This document shows, in pieces, positions 1 through 10,655 of a stretch of 64,000 nucleotides of DNA (positions are counted from its first letter, which is position 1; each line of letters begins with the position of its first letter). The notes beneath the pieces were generated by a model. That model worked only from the letters and a program-made list of their open reading frames with translations. It did no database searches and had not been told where the DNA came from. Made by a program: the position numbers and the translations under genes. This DNA comes from Ctena decussata (lineage: Eukaryota > Mollusca > Bivalvia > Lucinida > Lucinidae): assembly GCA_963989385.1 (NCBI GenBank), contig OZ022503.1:90406638-90470637 (forward strand). The letters run 5' to 3'.

Positions 1-507
1 CTTATCCTACCAAAGACTTTTAGGATTTCAGATTCATCCTTTGTATAAAGGCTGCTTCTGTCAACAAAATAGTTGTTTATATCAGGGTAATAGATATCTG
101 GCTGCAGTTTGGCATTGTTCAGCCACTAACCTTTCTTTAAAACAAATTGGTCTGGCAATGTTTTAGCAGATAGCTTGGTCTTCATTATTTAATGTTTTAG
201 CATTTTCTGAAAGAATTCTGTTTTGCTATTATATGTATATATATATATCAAGATAATCACATCTTGGTTAATACATGTACTGCCATAATATTCCAAAAAC
301 ACACTGTTTTATATCACTTATAAATAAATGAAATGAAGTTTGAACTGTGATCTGTCAGTGGCTGCAAATCCTTTGTTTTAATTAAATAATGCACACAAAT
401 CTTAATGATGCTGTGTTGAATGTTAGGAAATAATAGGTTTATCTGCAATTTGTTTACACTTTTTTACCCCCAGTCAATCAGCTGATTCCTAGTGCTGAGT
501 AGCTGTG
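1..507. other. AT-rich stretch, no gene seen
   Basis: No coding region or recognisable repeat is visible. A TA-dinucleotide run lies near 230-250. Anything upstream of the window edge cannot be judged. Confidence 0.5.
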
Positions 508-738
508 CTATAAATAGAAGCTCAGAAAGTTGTCTATACGTAACACTGTGTCAGTATGCCAGTTAAATATACTCTTTCGGTCAAGAACGCGTCACGTGTC
601 GGGTCGCCTTTGCACGCGACTTGGTGTCTGCCGACAGTTTTGTTGATGGCCATGTTAATAAAAAGTCACAATTTAATGATACGAATAAAACTACAAGCAC
701 AATCAAGTACGAGGGGTGCTCGAAAAATGTTTCTATGA
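508..738 (+). promoter_or_regulatory. Possible TATA promoter with a short ORF
   Basis: A TATAAATA box lies at about 510-517 and an ATG at 556 opens a 60-codon frame ending at 738, the spacing seen in the LRR genes of this window. The 60-residue product resembles nothing I know, and a second short frame (621-803) overlaps it. It could be the first exon of a gene or chance. There is no support beyond the box and the spacing. Confidence 0.2.
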
Positions 739-969
739 TTAACTGCATACTTCTACTATTTCAAAACATTCTGATGCACGGAAATGGCATTTGCAACACG
801 TAGTGACGTTGTTTAATTAACAAGCAGAATTGACATGCTTTACACAATGGAGAATATTTGAAACTCTAAAAATAAGTATGAATGTTTATAAAACAACATA
901 CAGACATACGGTCCTTTCACTAGCGAGCCTCAGCTGTTCTACGACTCGTATAGGCATATTCCAATATGC

Positions 970-1132
970 CTGCTACCTAAAACGTTTATGATTTTTACTG
1001 CTACCTAATCCGTTTATGATTTTTACTGCTACCTAAAACGTTTATGATTTTACTGCTACCTAAAACGTTTATGATTTTTACTGCTACCTAAAACGTTTAT
1101 GATTTTTACTGCTACCTAAAACGTTTATGAAT
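970..1132. repeat. 28-bp tandem repeat, about six copies
   Basis: The unit TGCTACCTAAAACGTTTATG followed by ATTTTTAC repeats head to tail about six times. One copy carries a small substitution (TAATCC for TAAAAC) and one has lost a base. It is a minisatellite with no coding content. Confidence 0.9.
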
Positions 1133-1499
1133 TTTCGCTATACATGTTTGAAATCAGTTTGGTTGCATATAATAGGAAAAAGATAAGATAAGTGCCATAC
1201 AGTGTAAAAAGTTTTATATAGAGCCTGGACGTAGAAAACATCACAAACAAGATTGAATGAGATTTTATGAGAAGTGATACTGGCTCGAACTGAATACTTG
1301 ACCATGTTCGTGAAGTTGGATGCCAGTTGCCGGTTGCCATTTGCCTATTCAATCGGCAACTGGCAAATGGCAGCTAACTTCACAGTCTAGATAGCTCATT
1401 CAAAATGTCATATCAAGTTCTGTCATATGACGAAATAGTAAAAAAAGTAAAAGTAAAATTTTAGAAATCTCCCTCTTTCTCCCCCCTCTCCTCTCTTAG

Positions 1500-1692
1500 G
1501 AGCCCCGGTAGCTCAGTAAGTTAAGCGCCGGCCTGTTGACCTAGCGGTCCCAGTTTCGAGACCCACTGGAGGCAGGAATCTTTTCAATCGTAAATGGGGT
1601 TTAATTGTACACAGCCTGTCATTAATACCCACCCATCGTCTTGATATGACTGGAATACTGTTGAAAAAGATGTCAAAAGCATCCATCCATCC
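1500..1692 (+). mobile_element. tRNA-derived SINE
   Basis: The head is tRNA-like, with a box A (TAGCTCAGTAAG, from 1509) and a box B-like TTTCGAGACCC near 1553-1565. The body carries the segment GGAATACTGTTGAAAAAG, seen in many mollusc SINEs, and the 3' end is an (ATCC)n tail at about 1679-1692. The flanks are CT-rich on both sides, so the target duplication cannot be fixed. A functional tRNA is unlikely because of the SINE body and tail. Confidence 0.75.
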
Positions 1693-1699
1693 TCTCTCT

Positions 1700-2978
1700 T
1701 TTGTAGTAATTTTACATTTAGTCTATTTTCCACCACAGTATATTATGGCGAACCTTTCAATATGTACTCGAACGCAAAAATAACGCATATTTTTCCTTTT
1801 GATGTTTTATGTCAAAATAAAAATCTGCTGAAGTTGACAAAACAGGGAAGGTATTATCAATGCATGGAGTACACTTTGTACACAAATTTATTGAAATTTT
1901 ATTTGTTTATTCATGCGTAACGAAAGCATAAACAATCAAGGGGTCAAACTCAAAATTAAAAAAAAATCTGATCAGTTAACTTAATGTGTGGAGCTGAATT
2001 GTTCCTTGCTCCAATACTGAGGCCCTCCTTATCTCGGACGTTACAATGTCTCGGACACATCATCAAAAATTTCCAGCACCAGCAACCCGTTACAAACAAA
2101 GTCTTGCCCCTTTATGCAAATGCCGTAAAGTAAGCGGTTTTTTTTGTGAAAACAAAAGAAATTTTGTAGAATTTTTAGCAAACCGACTCGGAGCTGGATT
2201 TCAATTCAGGTTAAACTAAAGGATAAGTGATCACAATCAAATGGATAATGCTTACAAAGTAACTCTGTTCGTCTTTCCAATAATGCAACCACAGATTGAA
2301 CACTGGGCAAAACTGAATAAAAATCATATTGCATTTTTATCACGAAGAGCAGTCTACGGTAAGCAAATCGGAAGACGAGATTTTTTTTCCAGGAAAACCT
2401 TTTTTCAGCCATTAATTTTCGTAATTTGAACCGATAGTGAGCCAAATACAGGCTGATTTCAAACCAAAATTTGTTTTAAAAGGACCCTTTGCCCATAGCC
2501 TCGCATATTTTGAATCCCCAAAATACCAGATTTTTCTGATATTTTGGTGATTCAGACGATCTTTTAAAAAAATTGTGAAACTTTAGAAAATGCAGATTTT
2601 GGCATGTGCGATTTAACTGTGTAAGTGTCAATTTTTTAAAAGTTTTACACCGTTTTCCAGTTGGTTACATCATGCTGAACTCACGTGCAGAAAAATCGTA
2701 TTGATAATTCAGTTTCTAATACTGTAAGGAAGAATTTTGTGATTTTGGCCTTTCTGACAAAACCTGCATATTTTTTCCGAAGAATGGCACTGTGACAAGA
2801 ACATGCTACAAAAGTAATGTACATCTGTGGAATCCCGTACATGATGATACTCCAGCTTGGTTTTGAGGTTTTTCTGCAGTTTGGCTCGTAAACATATGCA
2901 CTGCTTTTAAAGGGATCTTGACCGGCAAAAACGGAAGAAAGTACGATGCAAGCACAGAGCAAGTTTGGCAAATATAAT
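1700..2978. other. Unannotated AT-rich stretch
   Basis: Only short open frames on both strands, overlapping each other and lacking domain-like composition, are present. No repeat structure or splice-compatible exon series was recognised. Confidence 0.4.
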
Positions 2979-3216
2979 TGAGCCGCGACACGAGTAAACC
3001 AACAATGTGGTTGTGCGCCCAGCGCAGACTCAGATCAGCCTGGGCATCCGCCTAGTCTGATCAGAGTCTTCGCTGTCCGCATGAAGGTAGCTTAGACCCT
3101 TAGCTACCTTTTAAGCGCTTAATGAAGACTCTGATCAGACTGGGCGGATGCCCAGGCTGATCTGAGTCTGCGCTGGGCGCACAACCACATTGTTGGTTTT
3201 CTCATGTCGCGGCTCA
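2979..3216. mobile_element. Foldback MITE, GAGCCGCGACA family, copy A
   Basis: The element starts TGAGCCGCGACACGAG and ends CTCATGTCGCGGCTCA, and the two halves are inverted copies over most of their length, including GATCAGCCTGGGCATCCGCC and its complement. Related copies lie at 8572-8809, 33688-33924 and 46909-47168, with a half copy near 45549-45583. It has no coding capacity and was presumably moved by another element's transposase. Confidence 0.85.
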
Positions 3217-3448
3217 GATGTCTTCGAGTAGCTCAAGGAATATCTGGGTAGTGCTCGAGATTACCCAAGTAAATACGCCGAACGTGTCCACAGAATATAA
3301 ATCAGGTAATGCACAAACGTTTTAGCTTCTCTTCGAATTGGAGAGGGGACGGACAGACAGACTCGGTGCCTGGAGTGTGCGAAGATGGATTCGTTCCGCT
3401 GAGCCTCCTGGGGAACATCGTTATGAGAACTGGACAAAACAGTTTTTA

Positions 3449-4401
3449 GTCGAGCCCGCTTGCGGTCAGCGAGACTTAGTCGCCCGTTTGGTGTTGGTCC
3501 GTCCGTCCGTTTACAGCCATATCTTGACTTTGGTAGACCCTAGAACCTTGAAACTTCATCACAATATGCCCCATCAAAATGCTAATTGGCTCCCACAAAA
3601 CTAGGTCACTGTGACTTACTTTCACGAAAAAGTACCACATATTTAGTTTTCGTCTGCAGCCCCATATCTCCCTTTTCATAGGCACCAGAACATTCAAACT
3701 TCATCAGTGCATGCACCTTACCACTCCAGGTCACCTCCAACAAAACTAGGTTGCTGTGACCTACTTTCACGAAAAAGTACCACATATTTAGTTTTCAAGG
3801 TCAGCCCCATATCTCCCTTCTCATTGGCCCCAGAACATTGAAACTTCATCAGTGCATGCATCTTACCACTCCAGGTCATCTCCAATAAAACTAGGTCGCT
3901 GTGACCTACTTTCACGAAATAGTACCACATATTTAGTTTTCGAGGTCAGCCCCATATCTTTCTTTTCATTGGCCCCAGAACATTGAAACTTCATCAGTGC
4001 ATGCGTCTTACCACTTCAGGTCACCTACAACCAAACTAGGTCTCTGTGACCTACTTTCACGAATTAGTTTTCGTCTGCAGCCCCATATCTCCCTTATCAT
4101 AAGCCCCAGTACACTGAAACTTCATCAGTGCATGCACCTTACCACTCCAGGTCACCTCCAACAAAACTAGATTGCTGTGACCTACTTTCACGAAAAATAA
4201 CCACATATTTAGTTTTCGAAGTCAGCCCCTATATCTTTCTTTTCATAGTCGCCAGAACATTGAAACTTCATCAGTGCATGCATCTTATCATTCCAGGTCA
4301 TCTGCAACAAAACTAGGTCACTGTGACCTACTTTCACAAAAAATCATTTTCACTACTGTCAAAGCGCCAACGGGCTCGACATGCTAGCCGCGGCCATCTA
4401 G
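3449..4401 (+). mobile_element. Tandem-array mini-Helitron-like element (145-bp unit)
   Basis: The left end GTCGAGCCCGCTTGCG matches the complement of CGCCAACGGGCTCGAC at 4366-4380. A GTCCGTCCGTCC microsatellite lies near the left end (about 3497-3510), followed by about six copies of a 145-bp unit; the TCATCAGTGC word recurs at 3701, 3846 and 3991. Beyond the right inverted repeat are a small GCCGCGGC hairpin and CTAG followed by T at 4398-4401, a Helitron-type 3' terminus. The architecture matches pearl/HINE elements known in bivalves. Confidence 0.7.
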
Positions 4402-4924
4402 TATTTACGTGACAGCAAACTTATCCGTGAAACGCTGATGGGCTTTAGCCACCGGTAAAATTATTATCACGCTGCCACCCAACTGGGCACATAACGTTGA
4501 ATCAACATTGAATCAACCTTGATTCAATGTTGTGTGCATGCTGGGACGCACATCAATATTTTGAGCTACCTTTATTCCTTTCAAGGAAGTTAAATAAATC
4601 TTTATATCATCCTCCTATCTAATAAACCAATCACTGAAGCATATGTAAATAAATACTTGGGATCTATATATGTAAGCAGCGACGGGTCTTGGCATGAACA
4701 CTGAATATATAAACGGAAACGTATGAACTAGAATAGAAGCTATGCGGAAACTAAACTTACAACTGAAACAGAAAATCGCTGCAAGTCATTTCCTTTTCCT
4801 TTATTCAAACATTAGTAACTGTGATTGTTATTTGCATTTAATGCCGTTAAACAAACATAGCGATGTATTCCGAGAATAAGTGCTAGCAATAGACCTCAAA
4901 TTAATTTGGTTCAAACCCCCAAGT
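4402..4924. other. Stretch without recognised features
   Basis: A short palindromic run based on TTGAATCAA lies near 4495-4535. Nothing else is recognised. Confidence 0.3.
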
Positions 4925-5247
4925 GATTACTTAACGTTCCAAGGCGTTGCTTCTGTTGTGGTGCATTCTAAGTTTATTTGTTGCTTGCTTTCTGTCTATC
5001 TTTGACTTAATTGTTTGACTTATTTTGGATAGCAGAAGCAAAGGATGTGAGTTTGGATGCAGTAAAACTAGTTTAAGCCCCATGTAATCTATACTGACCG
5101 TTCGAAGACAGTACTTCTGTCGTGGTTCCTTAATGTAACGTGTTCGTATGTCCGCTTGTCTGTGAACTTCTGGCAATGTGGTCACCTGTATAGCTACCCG
5201 CCTTGCTTTCTGTTTTGCTTTGTAATTTAAATAGAAACTAGGTAAAA
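4925..5247 (+). repeat. Penelope-like element 3' tail, left part
   Basis: This segment carries the tail motifs shared by all retroelement copies in the window: a TACTGACCG...CGAAG-like block near 5091, CACCTGTATAGCTACCC near 5184, and an AT-rich segment with TAATTTAAATAGAAA. The same tail resumes at 7281 after the Helitron-like insertion, so 5248-7280 reads as an insertion into this copy. Confidence 0.6.
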
Positions 5248-7280
5248 CTAGAACTGTCGGAGAATCCGACTATACCCCCACTTAACTGCTTAAATCAAAT
5301 GGTGTTATTTTCGTTACAAAATGCATGAGAACTCATTGTCATCATGTATACCAAATATCAATATTCAACATAAATCCCTTTCTATGTAATATAGAATAAA
5401 ATGATTTCACATTGACAGAAAGAAAAAATAATAAATACATGCAAGACATGAGTCTTTATCAGTCTGTATACCAAATATGAACATTCAAACTTGAATGGTT
5501 GCTGTGAAATCTGTTACAAAAAATTGCATTATCCAAAGTTAGGAGAGAAAGAAAATTGCAAAAATATAGGGAAGAGTAAGCAGGAGAAGGATGGTTCTCA
5601 ATCCCACGACACAACAAGTTATCATCAACCTGCATACAAAATATCCATACTCTAACTTACAGAATCTGATGCATAGAAATCTTTTGCTAAAATTGCATTA
5701 TTCAAAGTAAAGAGAGAAAGAAAATCTGACATATACAGGGAAGAATATGCAGGAGAAAGCTGATTCTCAATTCCATGATACAGGAAGTCATCATCAACCT
5801 GCATACCAAATATGTCTACTCTAGCTTGTACAGTTGTGGAGGAATGTTTGACGAAAAATTTCATTATTCAAAGTATGGAAAGAAAGAAAATTGGACAAAT
5901 GCAGGGAAGAATAAGCGGGAGAAAGCCGGTTTGCAATCCCTCGATGCAATAACTTGTCATTAACCTGCATACCAAATATGACTACTCTAGCTTGCATGGT
6001 TGTGGAGAAATCTTTGACGAAAAATTTCATTATTCAAAGTATGGAAAGAAAGAAACTCGGACAAATACAGGGAAGAATAAGCAGGAGAAGCCTGGTTCTC
6101 AATCCCACGATACAACATGTCGTCATCAATCTGCATACCAAATATGACTACTCTAGCTTGTACAGTTGTGGAGAAATCTTTGACGAAAATTTTCATTATT
6201 CAAAATATGGAAAGAAAGAAAATCGGACAAATACAGGGAAGAATAAGCAGGCATGGCCTTGTTCTCAATCCCACGATACAACATGTCGTTATCAACCTGC
6301 ATACCAAATATGACTACTCTAGCTTCCACCATTGTGGAGAAATCTTTGACGAAAAATTTCATTATTCAAAGTATTGAAAGAAAGAAAATTGGACAAATAC
6401 AGGGAAGAATAAGCAGGAGAAGGATGGTTCTCAATCCCACGATACAACATGTTGTCATCGACCTGCATACCAAATATGACCATTATAGCTTGCATGGTTG
6501 TGGAGAAATCTTTAACGAAAAATTTTATTATTCAAAGTATGGAAAGAAAGAAAATCGGACAAATGCAGGGAAGAATAAGCAGGAGAAGGCTGGTTCTCAA
6601 TCCCAAGATACAACATGTCGTCATCAACCTGCATACCAAATATGACCACTCTAGCATGCATGGTTGTGGAGATATCTTTGAGGAAAAATTTCATTATTCA
6701 AAGTAGGTAAAGAAAGAAAATCGGACAAATACATGGAAGAATAAGCACGAGAAGGCTGGTTCTCAATCCCACGATAGATCATGTCGTCATCAAACTGCAT
6801 ACCAAATATGACCACTATAGCTTGCACGGTTGTTGAGAAATCTTTGACGAAAAATTTCATTATTCAAAGTATGGAAAGAAAGAAAATCGGACAAATACAG
6901 GGAAGAATAAGCAGAAGAAGGCTGGTTCTCAATCCCGCGATACAACATGTCGTCATCAACCTGCATACCAAATATGACTACTCTAGCTTGCATGGTTGTG
7001 GAGAAATCTTTGACGAAAAATTTCATTATACAAAGTATGGAAAGAAAGAAAATTGGACAAATACAGGGAAGTATAAGCAGGAGAAGGCTGGTTCTCAATC
7101 CCACGATACAACATGTTGTCATCAACCTGCATACCAAATATGACCACTCTAGCTTGCATGGTTGTGAAGAAATCTTTGACGAAAAAAGGGGACGGAAGGA
7201 CGGACGGAAGGACGGACGGAAGGACGGACGGACAGATGTAAACCAGTATACCCCCCACTTTTTCAAAGCGGGGGTATAAA
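5248..7280 (-). mobile_element. Tandem-array mini-Helitron-like element (166-bp unit)
   Basis: On the minus strand it begins TTTATACCCCCGC (from 7280), has a GTCC/TTCC microsatellite next, and then about ten copies of a 166-bp unit between about 5540 and 7180. It ends with the hairpin GTCGG-ATTCT-CCGAC followed by AGTT and CTAG before a T (plus-strand 5248-5270). A terminal hairpin plus CTAG next to T is the Helitron 3' signature. Comparison with other tail copies gives the empty site as a continuous retroelement tail, with no target duplication. Many open frames in both directions here repeat the same peptide and are array artefacts. Confidence 0.8.
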
Positions 7281-7735
7281 TAGATGTAGCTGTTGTTTTT
7301 AATTGGAGTAGCTTAATAACCACCTGTTTGGGAAAGAGCTGTTTATTTGGTTTACTATGCGTTGTCTCTCGTAAACTTTTGTAAATTTATGTATATCCAT
7401 GTACTTCGTTCCCTTTTGGTTTTGAGGGCGAGATGTTAGATCTGATTTTATTAGTTCCTGATTACTTTGTGGCCACCTATTGGGAAAGAACTGTCCCCTT
7501 GGCTTTTCGCTGGTCGTGTTTATTTTAGAGCAGTGTTATCTGTAGATGTTCCGTTCCCGTGTGGAGTTCCAGATCATTGCCTTTTACTCTACTTTGAAAA
7601 TAGACACTGTCATGCATCATGCTTAATCACCAGTGCCAAAACAGTGTCTTGGTCCATTTCATCCTTCATGGGAAGCAGATGAGAGGCCAATGATCAGGAA
7701 TCGTCACAATCGATTTCCACATCCTACCCTAAACA
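7281..7735 (+). repeat. Penelope-like element 3' tail, right part
   Basis: This segment continues the tail broken at 5247: TAGATGTAGCTG, then CACCTGTTTGGGAAAGAGCTG at about 7321-7341, a CTCTCGTAAACTTTTG block and TTAGTTCCTGATTACTTTG. These words recur at 22290-22470, 29455-29610 and 30545-30670. Confidence 0.6.
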
Positions 7736-7749
7736 TCAAATTGGACAGG

Positions 7750-7806
<57 letters not shown>
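7750..7806. repeat. (AC)n microsatellite
   Basis: An uninterrupted AC dinucleotide run inside another retroelement-tail segment (AAAAGCCAATAAGACAGC follows it). Overlapping short frames here encode only alternating residues and are not genes. Confidence 0.95.
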
Positions 7807-7809
<3 letters not shown>

Positions 7810-8571
7810 TGAAAAGCCAATAAGACAGCTTTTTCCCAGCAGATGGCCGAGAGGCCACCCTAAATAATCTGCAAAAAAGCAGCCAAACAATGATAATAAT
7901 AGTAAACCACAAAAGTAAGACCGCATTGGAGCTGTCAGTGATAATGTACTGGTGGGTGGGAAGGGGCGGGGTCGGAAAAGAAGGTTTAACCCTTAGTCGA
8001 ATTTGACGGCTAAAGTTCTCGTTCAAGGCTATCGGGTATCACACATTTGGTCAGTTGTCTTAGCTCATCTGAGCCGGAAGCTCCGACATGGTTTAAAGGA
8101 TAGACAGGCTCCGTCGTCCGTCAGCATTTCTTAAACTCTTCCTCCAAATCCGTCATGCTGTGGTCATTGTCATGTGACCAATTAAACCCATATTTGGTAA
8201 AAGTAGATGAGAAGTAAATGATCCCCAGTAGAAATAGGACGAGAAGGACATCCACGTTGTGCTGGGGATGGGAGGCGGAGGAAGGGGAGGGGGAGGGGCT
8301 CAACACCACGTGGCAAGCCATTCACGTGGTGGCTAACATTTCTCGACGTTGTGGCCTTATAGAGGGAGCTGTTGGTTTTGACAAAAAAGTCTTTGCTGTG
8401 TTGCTTGCCACTTTCCACGGCGGTATTTTATCGACGGACGGAGGACAGACTCGATCCCATGTGATGCAACTATGGATCAACACCGCTACGAGAAATTGGA
8501 GTCCAACAGCAAAAGAAGGCGATGATCCGGAATTGACGCAACCATTACCACATCCTGGTCTAAATACCAAA
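7807..8571. other. Retroelement-tail debris, otherwise no gene
   Basis: The stretch 7807-7960 carries minus-oriented tail words (CAGCAGATGGCCGAGAGGCC, then GGAGCTGTCAGTGATAATG). The stretch 8060-8570 has a CCGTCGTCCGTCAGC piece reminiscent of the array elements and two overlapping short frames on opposite strands without domain character. Confidence 0.4.
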
Positions 8572-8809
8572 TGAGCCGCGACACGAGAAAAAAAACAATG
8601 TGGTTGTGCGCCCAGCGCAGACTCAGATCAGCCTGGGCATCCGCCCAGTCTGATCAGAGTCTTCGCTGTCCGCATGAAGGTAGCGTAGGCCCTTAGCTAC
8701 CCTTTGAGACTTTAACGAAGAATCTGGCCGAACTGGGCAGATGCCCAGGCTGATCTGAGTATGCACTGGGCGCACAACCACTTTGTTGAGTTTCTCGTGT
8801 CGCGGCTCA
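8572..8809. mobile_element. Foldback MITE, GAGCCGCGACA family, copy B
   Basis: It has the same ends (TGAGCCGCGACACGAG and CTCGTGTCGCGGCTCA) and the same inverted halves as the copy at 2979-3216, with which it is nearly identical over the left arm. No target duplication is obvious. Confidence 0.85.
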
Positions 8810-8814
8810 AATTG

Positions 8815-9005
8815 GAAAGGGGAAGGAATAACAGTGAAGACGGCATACATTTGAAAACAAGACAAGCGAAAAGCCAAAAGGTCAGCAGATGGCCGGGAGG
8901 TTGTCCTAAATAATGTGCAAAAAGTCAAATACTATCAGAAAGCCGACAAACAATGACAGTGATAGTAAACCACAACTGAAACATCGCCTTGGAACGGTCA
9001 GCTTA
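8815..9005 (-). repeat. Penelope-like tail fragment
   Basis: Carries GTCAGCAGATGGCCGGGAGG, AAACCACAACTGAAACATCG and CCTTGGAACGGTCAG, the reversed order of the tail motifs seen in plus-oriented copies. Confidence 0.5.
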
Positions 9006-9009
9006 AAAC

Positions 9010-10560
9010 ATTTTTTTTCTTCAGAACCAAATGCCAATTGAACTGGAAACGCGAAACATCTGAGGTACATGCAATATTTGATCAAGAAGCATCTGAGATG
9101 GATTCACAATGAATTTTAATTCATCAGTCTTCATGTTTTAAATGTACGAACAAGTCATGCCAGAGTACAGAAATCAAATTTTGATATGATAAAATGATGT
9201 AAACTTGTAATTTTAGTGCACCATCGCATATGCTTTCCTTTGTTCTTCGACATTATTTTGTTGCTGAGTAGCATTCTGTAGAGCCTGCACAAAACTGAAA
9301 TGGAACCAGTCATTCAACTCGTCAGTAGCTAATTGTAATAAATTATTCAAACAGTCATAATTAAGAGAATGGAGAGATAGTGTGTTGTGATCACCATGAT
9401 TATATACTAGATCAAAAAAGTTCCTATACATGAAATCCCTCGTGTTGCCATGACAACTGTAGAAGTTATGAACATATATTTTTTTTTCTAATTCAGAAGA
9501 ATATCCATTTGATTATTGAACAGGCTTATTCGTTTTGGTTTCTTAGGACTAGAGTGGTTTGAATATGCATGTATTTTTTCTTTACAGTTGCTCAAGTTCA
9601 AAATCATTAAAAGTTATTTCTATTAATGATAATTTCCCTGATTCTGTGCTCCATACACTATCTAGAGCAGGCCTTAGGCAAGGCTATATGCCAAGGAAGT
9701 TCATATTTGACTCAATCTGATGTGAGAATTTGATCCACAAATCAGGGTACTGTGATTTCTACAAAGACTGTTTTAAATGCCGGTTTCAATGGAATTTCCA
9801 TAGGAATTCGAAATCGTAACGGAAAGCGGGCGTAAAACGATTCTTCCACACCCCGACTTAAGCGGAACTCTATTTTCAAACTGACTCTAAATGGACTCCT
9901 TGATCCCAAACGTGAGTTTGCAAACAGTTTTTTTTCTAAATCTAGTTTTATAGTATTTTTTGGGTGTTATTCTAGTTACATATAACAAATGGTTTACATG
10001 CGCATTCTTAATATTAAATAATTTTTGTTTGCTATTTGTTATCAAAGACAAATGTTACATTTCTTTAAATGACTAATGCCATTTTCTTTCGTTAGGAATG
10101 AAAGGTCATTCGAATAAGATAATATTTTATTACTCTTACAGAGCACTCGTTTACCTGGCTGGCAAAAAGCATATTTAGTACTGTTGTAATTCAAATGTCT
10201 TCTCAAATGTATTTCATTGGGATATATGTCCAGTCATTGCTTCAATGTTTCCCGGAAGTATTTTTTAGTACATCCCTCAATATAATTTTTCTGAGGGAAA
10301 GCAATGGTTCAGACCGCGTGAATATCGCAGCCTCTTTACGAGATATGTGTCAGTTTGGCCATCTTTTATAGATATAAATTATAACGTATGGAGATGAAAG
10401 AAAGGTATGATTTGTATGTTGATAATTGTAAGTGATATTTCCCTCTGGCAATCATAATCTCATTTCCTGATGATTGCTCTGTCACATGACAGTTCATTGA
10501 GTATTTATCTCTCTCGTATGTCAATTATTTGCTTAATTACGATGCACTAGGAAGCAGCGT
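9010..10560. other. Upstream region of LRR gene 1, no gene seen
   Basis: A low-complexity AT-rich region with only short open frames. The proximal 100 bp before 10560 contain TGTCACATGACAG, possibly regulatory, but no element can be assigned with confidence. Confidence 0.35.
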
Positions 10561-10572
10561 TTGGTCTTGAAC

Positions 10573-10607
10573 TATATAAGAAGGCAAATAAGGGACACTA
10601 TCACATT
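10573..10607 (+). promoter_or_regulatory. TATA box and initiator of LRR gene 1
   Basis: TATATAAG lies at 10573-10580, and a perfect initiator match TCACATT at 10601-10607 puts the start at A10603, 30 bases downstream. The leader would be 53 nt. It includes a three-codon upstream frame (ATG 10628, stop ending 10639) before the main ATG at 10656, which could dampen translation. Confidence 0.7.
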
Positions 10608-10655
10608 TCATCAGAAGGTTACGTTGTATGTTTTCTTGAACACGAAGACCAAATA

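Noticed and set aside
660..760. Mariner-type end near TACGAGGGGTGCTCG (about 709)
   Set aside because: No matching inverted end or transposase remnant was found nearby.
5652..7323. Many overlapping 60-177-codon frames on both strands with near-identical peptides
   Set aside because: They are a by-product of the 166-bp array; the unit length is not a multiple of three, so successive copies shift frame and repeat the same peptide.
7729..8026. Minus-strand frames with long Cys-Val runs, also 47241-47684
   Set aside because: The runs are translations of (AC)n microsatellites; nothing around them supports a gene.
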